From the NCBI GenBank assembly GCA_037975125.1, contig CM075857.1, positions 23,548,310-23,612,309 on the forward strand: DNA of 64,000 bases. The letters run 5' to 3'. Source of the DNA: Latrodectus hesperus (lineage: Eukaryota > Arthropoda > Arachnida > Araneae > Theridiidae). The translations under genes and the position numbers were made by a program. Each line of letters begins with the position of its first letter. Positions within the stretch are counted from its first letter, which is position 1. The notes beneath the pieces are model-generated. The model was not told the origin of the DNA. It was given only the letters and a program-made list of their open reading frames with translations, and ran no database searches. This document shows positions 26,301-41,169 of the stretch, piece after piece.

Positions 26301-28363
26301 AAAGTGGCTGTTGAAGAAAATTGGAAAGTAACAGACACTAAATGTAAAATGAATGAATAAAAATAAGTAAAAAATTGAAAACGTCTTCCATTTTATAGCA
26401 CAATACAGCCTTAACCATAAAAAGGCATTTTTTAAATTCAGTTGTAATTCTTTTATTGTCAGCATTTTCCATTTATTAAAATTTTAAAAAATGTTACTTT
26501 CTTAGGGCTACAAATTTTAAGAATAAATAGCGCGAATTTTATGACAAAGTAAAAACAAAATAAGGTTCTGAATATTTTTTATTCAATAGAAATGTTGATT
26601 CGTTAATATAAATTTAATTTTCATGTTCTGATTTCAAATTTTTGATTTTTTAAAAAAAATATATTTATTCTTGAGATATTTTGTATGAAATTATACTGTT
26701 TAAAGGAATGGAGTAAATCTGTAAACCGAAATACATAATATAATATTTTAAAAGAATAAAATGCAGTAGAAAAGAAAAATATTAAGTAAAATTAAGGATA
26801 AAAGTTATCTAAACATCTAATAAAATTCTATTTTCAAATAATTATTGTAAGTAAAATACCATTTAAGAATACTTGCAAAACTTTTTCAAAATTTCAAACT
26901 TTTTCAAAAAAACTTTTCAAAACTTTTTCAAAAACAAAGTTTCGCAAAACTTAATTTAACGACACAAGTATAAACTTATTTCGGGATGAAAAAAAAACTA
27001 AATAAAAACCTTTGTCTTCAGTTGGAAAGAAACATTAATGATTTTTAAATTTGTAATAATGACACTTTAATAAAAAAATAAAGATACGTAAGTTTCAAAA
27101 TACAAAAAAATATTTTGCAAATTTTTTTGTTTTAATAATTTTTTAATAAATTGATAGTGATATATAAGAATTAAAATGGAATAACATTTTAATCATAAAT
27201 CCACTAACATTTTTGGGCGAATAATTTTTATTTAAAGTATGCAAAATTTGTGAATATTTAACTTGAAACTTAAAATTAAAATAAATTATTTGTATGGAAG
27301 TTCTTCTAAAAAAAACGAAATTTAATATTTAAACGAATGGATGCATTGCTACCGAAATTCCCGTATTAAATATCTTTAAACATTAAAAATTAATTAAAAT
27401 TGCAAGTATTCTTGTGAAAAATAAGAAATTTAAAAAAAGCAATACATTCTAAATAAAATAACCGAGGGAAAAAGTAATATTTTAAAGCAAATTGTATTTA
27501 AGTGGTATTTAAATGCATGCAAATAAAGAAAGCATCATGCGACAAATAACTGCCAAATATTTCTGCAAGATTCTTATAATGAAATATTGATTGTCGAATA
27601 TGCGTTTGCTAGAAAAGTTATTTTATAGAGACTATTAAACCCTCCCTCTCTTTTTCTGCTATGTGAGATTTTCGAGGATTATAATTTTGTATATGTGATT
27701 ATTATTTCAATATTAAATTTTATCTATATGTGTTATTTTTTTCAGTGATAGCCAGTTATAAAGAAACTAGGATTCAAATATAAAAGAAATTATCCTGCCA
27801 TCTTTTCTCGATAACCTTCAAGCAATTTCCATCACACTGACAGACATTTTGACTTTTAAAAAATAGTGCATTAAAAGCATGCAAAATAATGCGGAGAGAC
27901 CTCAAAAAAACATGGGCATGAGCTTCTTTCAAAAATGACCAAATATATATTGCATGTTTCATGCATATAATCTGCCATGCCCAACGCACATTTCAATTGA
28001 AAGACCTATTATAGATTTTTTTTCAAATTACAACTTTATCTATAAGACTTATTGATTATACTAATATATACCCACACTGTGTAACACTTCATAATTATTG
28101 CTAAGGATATTCATATTTTAATATAGGAAACATGCAAGAACATCAAGGAAACTATTTTTCATTCTTTGGTACTTGGCTGGATATTTTTAATAAATTTAAA
28201 CATTCATTTATGATCAAGTTTCCCCTTACAGTATAATAGCTGCGTCATGGTCACATTTTCTGTTACAACTCTTCATAACAAGTCATGCTGCAGGGATTTC
28301 TTACTTTGAAATTGCAGCAAAGCCTGTACCTTGCATCAACTGTTTTGTGAATAATGTGTGTGT
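23323..28363. other. AT-rich non-coding stretch
   Basis: About 5 kb with no recognisable gene. It contains a GA run at 23372-23386 and the minisatellite at 26873-26955. Minus-strand frames at 26247-26465 and 27774-27989 show no family signature. Confidence 0.5.
26873..26955. repeat. Short tandem repeat of CAAAACTTTTTC type
   Basis: About five to six imperfect units of CAAAACTTTTT(C/A), with variable A and T runs. Confidence 0.8.
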
Positions 28364-28376
28364 GAAGCAATAATAC
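28364..28376. repeat. Target-site duplication, left copy
   Basis: GAAGCAATAATAC, repeated exactly at 29332-29344. Confidence 0.88.
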
Positions 28377-28866
28377 CTGGGTCCTGAGCAGCTACCAGGC
28401 GCGTCGGTAGGCGGTGGATCACCGAACGTCCTGTAGGAATGACAGGATAGCCTTGAATATAGAATCAGAGGCCGCGAACCAGCTCCCGTAAACCCTGGTG
28501 TTATGCGATCCGTGCCTAGGGCTAATTGGCACCGCGGTATTGGTGTCTTAACGGAGCGTCTAGTTGCCTGGCAAACTTCTAGAGTAATTTGCCTTGCCCA
28601 GTATCTCAGGCAATGCTGGGTGGACTTATATTACCTGAGCTTATAAATTGTTATCTTGTGGCAGAAAAGACACAAGAAATAACAATCCTTTCTGCATCTG
28701 CAGGTGATGCCTCTGAAGTTGACCTTGCTGAAAAAGACAGGTGAACTCAGAGGCTGTCTTGTAAAGGGGCAGTAATGAATCCTTCACTTGAGGTAGAAAT
28801 GACCTCCAAACCATCTTCTGGTGAAAGTCAGGAAGCTATCCCTAGTATGACTGACTCTCTGACCAG

Positions 28867-29073
28867 ATGAGACTATTTCAGCAAGACCCTATCTGCTGGA
28901 AATGTCATACGCAAGAGGAAACGGCAGAGCATATCATTTATGAATGCGAGGCTCTTGCCCTCCCTAGATTAACCTCTTTAGGCATCATCGATACTAGAGA
29001 GTTACACCTAGACTCCATTAAAGGGTTATCGGACTTTATTAATAAAGTGGGTGACCCGAGCAACTGGAACTAG
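28867..29073 (+). pseudogene. C-terminal zinc motif of LINE pol
   Basis: About 68 residues. C-X2-C-X7-H-X4-C is intact (CWKCHTQEETAEHIIYEC), the type found after the RNase H domain in R1/I-like and related LINEs. The rest (LPRLTSLGIIDTRELHLDSI and on) fits the tail that follows. It cannot encode a working polymerase. The second copy of the tail (29112-29238) lacks the Cys residues. Confidence 0.8.
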
Positions 29074-29275
29074 GAAACATTGGGTTTGGAGTTAATGGTA
29101 CAAAATGCCTCTGCGAGGCTCTTGCCCTCCCTAGATTAACCTCTTTAGGCATCATCGATACTAGAGAGTTACACCTAGACTCCATTAAAGGGTTATCGGA
29201 CTTTATTAATAAAGTGGGTGACCCGAGCAACTGGAACTAGGAAACATTGGGTTTGGAGTTAATGGTACAAAATGC
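28945..29275. repeat. 164-bp tandem duplication (period 167)
   Basis: 28945-29108 and 29112-29275 appear identical by eye, separated by CTC. The near identity suggests a recent duplication, or one made during insertion or assembly. Confidence 0.92.
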
Positions 29276-29331
29276 TGATAAAAGCAGAGGTGCCCAATGA
29301 CATACAAACCCAATTCTAAGAAGAAGAAGAA

Positions 29332-29344
29332 GAAGCAATAATAC
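29332..29344. repeat. Target-site duplication, right copy
   Basis: GAAGCAATAATAC. The leading GAA may belong to the element's tail. Confidence 0.88.
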
Positions 29345-30119
29345 ATTCCTCAGTCCTTAAAGGAAATTTTGTTCGTATGCTTTATAGGCAAACCATTAGT
29401 AATTTGCTTTCTAATATATCCCTGCCCTTATGTTTCTCATATTTGTATCGCATTGTGATATGTAATGAAAACCTAAAATATCTGTTATAGATTTACCTTA
29501 GTGCTGTTACTCAACCTGTTCATAGAGCTCGAATTTCATTTATTTTTAAGCAAGGAGTTTATATTATATATCTTCTTCTGAATACATTATTCAAGGTTAT
29601 GAGATTTTACAAGCACATTGATATATGCTTTTTGTAGTTTTAACCACTTCTATCAGAAAACAATCAAAAATAGCTTAATTTTTAAAGTTATATCCTAATT
29701 TGTACTCATTTCTTCGAAGTAACCTCGTTTTTTTCAACTCATAATTTTACTAAATTTCTTAGCAATATTTATTTACTTATTCATTCAACTTCAGATTCAT
29801 TCGTTGTTAGGTCATCTAATTATGGAGAATGAATGCATGAAAGTCTAATACATTTCATATTGCTGTGGTGATATTCGGAAATTTCAGAAAAACTCCGAGG
29901 AAACCCAGATTCGTTTTGAAATAATTGAATGACAGATATAAATTCAAAACAAAAATGCAATAAAATTTACTAATTTATTTTAATAATATTTATTACAAGA
30001 GAAATTTACATTTGAAATTAAAACATTCTCGAATTAATAATTGAAATTCTAACTCTGTTTCTAATGTTTCTTTTAAGACATTTACACAACAATATAACAT
30101 AACTGAGTGTGACCAGACG
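29345..30119. other. AT-rich non-coding stretch
   Basis: Nothing recognised. Confidence 0.5.
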
Positions 30120-30640
30120 GAAAATTAACGAGAGATCAGACTCACCCCTTTTAGAAGTAGCAGTGTGGTGTCAACTATCGTCAATGGCATTACCGGCTCA
30201 GGATCTCAATTGGCTTGCTCATTCCTCATGAGCTTTCTCCCTTTTCTCTGCTCAGACTTTGTCGTCTCTTCTTATTTTCATCTATTTGTCGGACATCTGC
30301 AGCTCCATTCAGGAAAGTCGAGGCAGGGATTCTACTGGACAGGGCAGTTATACCCCGTTCACAACTACATCTTTTTAGCTTCTTATTATACTCAATGAGG
30401 ACCCAGTCCTCAATTGTGGACTCCTTTTGTATGTCGGGTTTCTCTGGGGCTTCTGTGTGTCTTCTCTGTGTATGGATGCCGTTTTTAACTCGTCATAATT
30501 TTCGGCTTAGCTCCTCCTTTTTACATCATTGGATTTCCAAAGTTCTGTAGTTCCTCCTATACTTTTATGGGATAGGTCAGAAATCTCTCCCCCTCATTCC
30601 CGACTGGTCAGATTTACAAACAATACATATCATAAAACAA
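30120..30640 (-). other. Higher-complexity island with an 80+ codon open frame
   Basis: This 0.5-kb block is clearly richer in G+C than its flanks. On the minus strand a frame is open from about 30490 to 30212. It is hydrophilic, with pieces such as STIEDWVLIEYNKKLKRC and GITALSSRIPASTFLNGA, and ends in a Lys/Arg-rich stretch (ENKKRRQSLSREKGESS). It has no upstream ATG in frame near its start. I do not recognise the family. Plus-strand frames (30165-30398, 30215-30550) look like shadows. It could be an exon fragment of a cellular gene, a processed-gene remnant or an unrecognised element. Confidence 0.35.
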
Positions 30641-31660
30641 TATACTTTGCTTGCAATTTCCTCCAGATCACTCATCCATTCCGAAAGGAAAAATTTATTC
30701 ATTTATTGCACTTGTTTCATTGTGCCAATTTTTATTACATCCTTTCCTTTATATTATTCCCGCTTAGTTTGGAAGGAAAAGAGGAAACTCTTAAATTTAA
30801 AGTGCAATAAAAATACATCTATTTTCTCATGGTTTGGTTATGTCGTTTTCCTCTACGACACATATTTATTATTTTCCTTCTTGAATGCGTATAAATATTC
30901 TTACTTAATGACATTTTCCATAAGCAAAGACAATTTTGATAACAAATTTAATGCAAGGAATAGTTTATGTATATATTGAATAAATCAAACATTGATAACA
31001 TTGATGATATCAAGATAAAAATACAGAGACAGTATAAAAAAGGCCACCTAAAATTAAGAGAATTTGAATTAACAATAGCCAGAGTCATTTTTTCAATCAA
31101 TGTCAATCTGAATGTTACCCCTTATTAATTTTATTACTGTGATCGTAGTTTCAATTGAAAGATCTGTTCTTTGCATTTTCTTCGGTATTGATTGGTGCTA
31201 AGAGAAATTAATGAAAAGTTGTTTTAGCAAAAACTACTTCAACATACCTTTTTTTTTGAGATATGATTGGCGGATTTTAGATATGATCTGCGGATTAGAT
31301 ATGACCTGCGGATCTGCGGAGTCTGAATAAATTACTCTGGTCATCTGAGAGCATACTTGGAAACGACTCATCTATTCATTTAAGAATTACGTCCTGTGCA
31401 GTCAATAAGACTTTATTCAATTAATTAGATTATAAGGCAAAATACTTCTTCAGTAATTATCATCTGGGCAGACTCTAATAAAGACAATTTGCTACACTTT
31501 ATGTGACTGTCGTTTATTCATTTATAAATACTCTCTTTCCTTTATTTAATTTTTCTTATGAATTCACTAAGTTTAACGATAGTATTAATTTTTGTCTGAC
31601 TTCAATTTAATAAAGGCAAAAATAAAAGAAAGACTTATGGTTATAATATCCTTCCCTCTA
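30641..31660. other. AT-rich non-coding stretch
   Basis: No gene recognised. Includes the minisatellite at 31260-31320. Confidence 0.5.
31260..31320. repeat. GATATGATCTGCGGATT minisatellite
   Basis: Three imperfect units of 18-23 bp, each with GATATGA(T/C)(C/T)(T/G)GCGGAT, plus a partial CTGCGGA. Confidence 0.85.
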
Positions 31661-32552
31661 TTAGGTTGGTGCGTATGAAATGTCGGATTCTTAAGTGATT
31701 GTATAAAACTGCATATCTTTCTTCAAAAGCTGTTTATTCAATCAAAGTATGCTCCATTCGCTTCAATACACTTCTCCCAACGAGATTTTAAAGCGTAGAT
31801 GCCTGTCTTAAAAAATTTTGGTCTTTAGAATTAATAAACTCTGATATCGAGTTTTTTAGACTGTCTTCATTTTCATAGTGTTTGCCCCTTAAAAACAGCT
31901 CTAAATGCTTGAAAAAATGAAAATCGGTCGGCGAGAGATCCGGTGAATAGGGTGGATGCTGCAATGATGAGCATACGTTTAACCGATCCAGCTTATTTCG
32001 CTCTGTCAGTGCGTGCGGTACCCACTTGTCCATCTTCTTAACCTTGCCAATCTCAGAAAGGTGTCTCAATATCGTTGTATGGTCAACTTTCATCCTGATA
32101 GCAAGTTCCATCGTGGATACGGCTGGATCCGCTTCCACTAGAGCCTTCAGGTCATCATTCTTCACAGACGTTTTGGGTCTTCCGCGCGGCTCATTTTGCA
32201 GTGAAAAATCGCCAGTCCGAAATTTTTCGAACCAACGCTGCACTTTCCGATCGTTAACCGTATTCTCCCCAAACGCTTGGTTTATGTAGCGTGCATCTTT
32301 TGCAGCACTATTACCAAGTTTGTACTCATATAAGAAAATGACGCGAATGTCGGCAGAATTCATATCGGCAATAAACTCAAAAGAAATAAAAAAGGGAAGA
32401 CCTTCGAGAAAACCTATTTTGCTGAAATGAGTCTCTGGCAATGGACAATACGAGTATGAATGAGGTTATGCCAAATACAAAAGTATAACGAAAACAGGGA
32501 GGAAAACGTCCGCATGTAAAGAGAATCCAACATTTCATACGCACCAACCTAA
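31661..32552 (-). mobile_element. Mariner transposon, internally deleted, copy 1
   Basis: 892 bp bounded by 31-bp terminal inverted repeats with one mismatch. The left begins TTAGGTTGGTGCGTATGAAA at 31661, and the complement of the right starts the same way from 32552. TA flanks both ends (31659-31660 and 32553-32554), as expected for mariner target duplication. Full mariners are about 1.28 kb, so roughly 390 bp are missing from the middle of the transposase. The TIR start (TTAGGTTGGTGC) is of the Hsmar1/cecropia-like type, but subfamily assignment needs a tree. Confidence 0.95.
31788..32363 (-). pseudogene. Mariner transposase lacking most of the catalytic domain
   Basis: The start is taken as the ATG at 32361-32363 (MNSADIRVIFLYEYKLG), the usual mariner N-terminus; upstream codons to 32441 are probably untranslated. 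Two helix-turn-helix parts are intact: GNSAAKDARYINQAFGENTV ... RWFEKFRTGDFSL, then a GRP linker (EPRGRPKTSV) and STMELAIRMKVDHTTILRHL, followed by KMDKWVPHALTERNK. After LNVCSSL the frame jumps directly to QHPPYSPDLSPTDFHFF, so the segments carrying the first two Asp of the D,D34D triad are gone and only the third (SPDL) remains. The jump is in frame. Near 31810 a T run is one base short, which frameshifts and truncates the last part (QASTL, then stop). It could encode a DNA-binding fragment but no active transposase. Confidence 0.93.
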
Positions 32553-32554
32553 TA

Positions 32555-35140
<2,586 letters not shown>

Positions 35141-35905
35141 AATCAAGTTATATAAAAAGCAAAGATATATTTTTAAAAGCTAATAATTTTATACTGATCA
35201 TTCATTCAATAATTTCTGTAATTGGTGTAGTCAAAGCTAGTCATTATGGATTGTTCTACGTTTCTCGTTATAAATTATGAAGCTTCTTAATTTCTTAATG
35301 GAATGGGACCAACTAGAGTTTTATCAAATATTGTTTTTGAGTTGTATAAATGTATAAAATCATATTATGGATAATAGAAAGATTGAGTAACCTAATAATT
35401 GATTTATGCAATAAGTTCAGAATTGTTTGTTAAAATATTTTGCAATATTTCTTTTCTGATATATTATTCCCTCATAGATACATAATTCTTTACAGATTTA
35501 TTTGATTATATATCTTTGAATTTCCAATAATTTCATATATAATTTCTTTTGAAAAATTTTTACATCAAGTCACTAGTTATTACACTTTGAGTATTAGATT
35601 AGAATATTTAAAAATAATTTTTTTCTGATAATTGTACTGGCTTGTTACTTAGTAGTTTACAAGAGTTCGTAAAATAAAGACAAGAATTACCTGAAACAAT
35701 CACTTATGACAGGAAAATTCAGTATCAACAATTCAAAATCATGAGCAGTAATTTTAATTAATTGTTCGTTGTTTTTATGAAAAAACAAAATTTGTTGATT
35801 TTTAATGCCAAAGTGGCATTTGGCATTCGGTTTTGCAATTTGTGAATTGGATTCTCACCTTGAGTTTTATTTATGTAGCTCTAATTAAAGTATATATATA
35901 TAGGT
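35141..35905. other. AT-rich non-coding stretch
   Basis: Nothing recognised. Confidence 0.5.
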
Positions 35906-35919
35906 CCAATTTGTTCCCC
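35906..35919. repeat. Target-site duplication, left copy
   Basis: CCAATTTGTTCCCC, matching CCAATTTGTTCTCC at 37261-37274 with one mismatch. Confidence 0.8.
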
Positions 35920-36080
35920 CTCAAGTCCTGCAGGCCGCCTCAAAGAATGCTCTTATAGCCGGCGAGGGGGTGTACCTGGGTGGAACGGATGAAGTACGTC
36001 GGTAGAGTAATCTCCTGGTAGGGTCACCCCAGGCGTGAAGGCCGTTCCAATTTGCTCAGCTAAGGTCTGCTGGAACAGGA

Positions 36081-37229
36081 GTCAAGTCAGACTTCTGCCT
36101 TAGGTTCTAACACAGGACCAAATGCTCCAGGCCTACGGATCAACAGAAGCTGTCAAATTTCCCCCTTTACCTTGCTCACCCTTGGTACTTCCAAAGATAT
36201 CCTGGAGCCGCCACAACATAAGGGCACCAGAGTACATCAGACGACACTGTCTCGATTTTCTACTGGCCACTTGAAGGGTATGATCTTTAAAGACGGTGAA
36301 AGAAAATGCCCATCATGCCCCAAGTGGGACAATGCTCCGTTTTGCCCGCAACATATCTTGAAGTGCTTGGGGTTTTCTCGTGAAGAGGCTGTGAAAAGTC
36401 CACATCTGATTTTGGACTTTTTGGCTATCTATGATCTCATGGATCTGGTCTAGTTCCACTAGAGCCAAGTCAGACTTCTACCTTAGGTTCTAACACAGGA
36501 TCAGGTGCTCCACGTCTCCGGATCAACAAAAGCTGTCAAATTTTCCCCTTTACCTTGCTCACCCTTGGTACTTCCAAAGATATCCTGGAGCCGCCACAAC
36601 ATATGGGCACCAGAGTACATCAGACGACACTGTCTCGACTTTGTACTGGCCACTTGAAGGGTATGATCTTAAAAGACGGTGAAAGAAAATACCCATGATG
36701 CTCCAAGTGCAAAAATGCTCCGTTTTGCCCGCAACATATCTTGAAGTGCTTGGGGTTTTCTCGTGAAGAGGCTGTGAAAAATCCACATCTGATTTTGGAC
36801 TTTTTGGCTATCTTTGATCTCATGGATCTGGTCTAGTTCCACTAGAGCCAAGTCAGACTTCTACCTTAGGTTCTAACACAGGACCAGGTGCTCCACGTCT
36901 CCGGATCAACAAAAGCTGTCAAATTTTCCCCTTTACCTTGCTCACCCTTGGTACTTCCAAAGATATCCTGGAGCCGCCACAACATTTAAGGGCTAGAGAG
37001 TATATCAGACGACACTGTCTCGATTTTCTACTGGCCACTTTAAGGGTATGATCTTTAAAGACGGTGAAAGAAAATACCCATCATGCCCCAAGTGGGACAA
37101 TGCTCCGTTTTGCCCGCAACATATCTTGAAGTGCTTGGGGTTTTCTCGTGAAGAGGCTGTGAAAAGTCCACATCAGATTTTGGACTTTTTGGCTATCTAT
37201 GATCTCATGGATCTGGTCTAGTTCCACTA
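36081..37229 (+). repeat. Three tandem 383-bp units
   Basis: Starts at 36081, 36464 and 36847, each beginning G(T/C)CAAGTCAGACTTCT. Copies 2 and 3 have slightly diverged: copy 2 carries an in-frame TGA in the zinc motif, and copy 3 has TTTAAGGGCTAGAGAG near 36985. Confidence 0.95.
36172..36453 (+). pseudogene. LINE pol C-terminus (first unit)
   Basis: The frame covers the end of a LINE polyprotein: TTLSRFSTGHLKGM, the zinc motif CPSCPKWDNAPFCPQHILKC, then FSREEAVKSPHLILDFLAIY and the terminus LMDLV. It is related to the C-terminus at 42.8-42.93 kb (SPDHILSCLG ... DLIRDPILVLDF ... LMDII), so both come from the same broad LINE group. The upstream half of the frame (MLTLGTSKDILEPP) may be read-through. 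It cannot work alone. Confidence 0.85.
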
Positions 37230-37261
37230 GACCAGATGGGGATTAGTTCCACCACCATCAC

Positions 37262-37322
37262 CAATTTGTTCTCCAATGCAAAATTAATTTGAGTGGTAAT
37301 TTATTTTGCATTGGAGAACAAA
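37262..37322. repeat. Palindrome at LINE insertion edge
   Basis: Arms ATTTGTTCTCCAATGCAAAA (from about 37264) and its complement (to about 37322) are perfect over about 20 bp, around a 20-base centre. The right target duplication of the LINE lies within the left arm. Confidence 0.85.
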
Positions 37323-39396
<2,074 letters not shown>

Positions 39397-41169
39397 AGGA
39401 GCAATTGAATAATTTATGTATCGTCTTAAGACTGAATTCTTGCACTTATATATCTCCATCCTTACATTGAATCAATTAATTGAATTTTATAATTCAAATC
39501 TTTCTTAAGTACGTTGATCTTTTTTAAGTTAGAGTCTGTTCAATTTGATTAGTAGTTATTTTATCCAGAGACATATTCAAAAATTTATATATTCATATCA
39601 ATTGCTTTAAGTTTAAATAAACTTGGTTGCTCTGGCACAATGCATTTGGATGCAAATGGAAAAAGAACTCTAACCCCCTTTTCGCGAAAGCATATCGGAT
39701 AAAATCTGACAAGCATGGTATCCTAAAATGGATATAAAATTGACGGTGAAACCCAAGATTTTCAAAAATATGTATCTCCCTTAAGACAAATTTATTATAT
39801 TGATTATAAAAAGAAAACAAAATACTTATATCTGAATTCTTTTTTAAAACTTAAACGTACGCGTATATAAAATTTATTTTAAAGATTCAGTCACATTCAA
39901 TCAAAGTTCTATGACTTTTTATTATTTACCAACTTCCATTATTCCATTATTTACCAACTTCGAATACAAACAACCACCGCAAAGTGAACTTTGTATAATT
40001 TTTTTTTCTAATTTGAAGAAACTAATGCGGTTTTTTTTTCTAGAATTCTTGCCTTCAGAAATAATGTAATTATATTTTTATGGTATTATAAGTCATACTA
40101 TATAATAAAATATGACTGAAATATATTAGAAGCGCAAAAAAATTTAACAATAAAGAACTAAAATAAAATTTGAAGGTAATATTTTATGAATTTGAAAAAA
40201 GGCATTTAAGCTTTATGTTATTTATAATTTATGTTTTTGATTTCAAACCAAAATAGAAAATAATAACAGATGCATGTTATAAAACTGTTCCTGAAATAAG
40301 AAGATTATCAGGTGTAATCAGACTTTTTATGTACTTACTGATAGTCGCTTTGCGAAATTTGAACGTTTAAATAAAATGAAGTTTGAAGATAAACAAATTT
40401 ATCAGAACGGTAAAGTGGAAAGCAATACCAGGTTTCAAGATAACAACTACCACTTCAACAAACTTATATTCATAACTATTTTGTGTCAAACATTGAAATT
40501 TACTTTGCTCTTAATTTAAGGGAATATAATTATTAATTCACACACACAACTTTTAAGGACATAGAAGAAACTTAAGAAAAATTATCAATAGAAACCAGAA
40601 TTATGAATATAATATTGAGACCATTGTATCAATTAAATTATCCATATCACGAAATTAATGTATTTTCGAATATTGTAAGTCCCTAAGCATCTTTTAATTC
40701 TAGTAAATGATTCCAACATGACTTATTTTAATGTACCTCACCAATGTTATATGAGTGAAGAAAAAAAGTGTTGTTAGCAAAGTTTTTTTTTTTTTTTGGC
40801 CATGACTGTTCATTAAAGTAGGAATTTATCCATTCGAAGAAAGCATAAAGTTTTCAGTGAATTTAAAACATTGCACTACAAGATAATTCTTGGAGCATTC
40901 AAACTATCCTTGATCTACAATTAGTTGTATAATGATCATGTATAAAACTAATGGTAATTCCAAATTCTAAATATATTAAGTCCAGAAAACTCTAAAGTGA
41001 AACAACTTTCAATACCTTTATTTGGATTTAAATGTTCTCGTTTTGATTCAGTTATATAAACTAATGACACACTGACTATTTTTGATTTCCTTTGTCATGA
41101 TTTCACCAGAAACGTATCATGCATTCTGTTATTTTCGAATGCAGTGGTGTAAAAAACTATTTAATTAAA
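39397..41169. other. AT-rich non-coding stretch
   Basis: Nothing recognised. The minus-strand frame at 39593-39820 carries no family motif. A T run lies at 40783-40797. Confidence 0.5.

Larger units (their letters stand above)
28377..29331 (+). mobile_element. Internally deleted LINE derivative with duplicated 3' end
   Basis: G+C-rich relative to the flanks. The first 480 bp look like a LINE 5' leader (no long open frame) and end with a short frame from an ATG at 28773 (MNPSLEVEMTSKPSSGESQE and on) that stops at 28869. From about 28867 the sequence is the far C-terminus of a LINE pol: RLFQQDP, then the zinc motif CWKCHTQEETAEHIIYEC, ending in SNWN at 29073. Endonuclease, RT and RNase H are absent, so the ends of an element are joined directly. 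A 164-bp segment (28945-29108) is repeated at 29112-29275. A (GAA)n tail and a 13-bp target duplication show it was inserted by target-primed reverse transcription. Confidence 0.85.
35920..37260 (+). mobile_element. Rearranged LINE with triplicated 383-bp 3' end
   Basis: About 160 bp of G+C-rich leader-like sequence (35920-36080) is joined to three head-to-tail copies of a 383-bp unit starting at 36081, 36464 and 36847. Each unit covers the far C-terminus of a LINE pol, through its stop codon. Everything between the leader and the C-terminus (endonuclease, RT, RNase H) is missing. A 14-bp target duplication with one mismatch brackets the whole block, so it appears to have inserted as one piece. 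The 3' end is ACCACCATCA rather than poly(A). Confidence 0.85.

Noticed and set aside
32026..32289. Plus-strand frame inside mariner copy 1, with a matching one in copy 2 (46474-46821)
   Set aside because: Antisense shadow of the mariner transposase. Its presence in both copies only reflects the shared element.
36559..36851. Three minus-strand frames in the LINE 3' units
   Set aside because: They lie opposite the second 383-bp unit, whose plus-strand frame reads as a LINE C-terminus. They resemble no protein.
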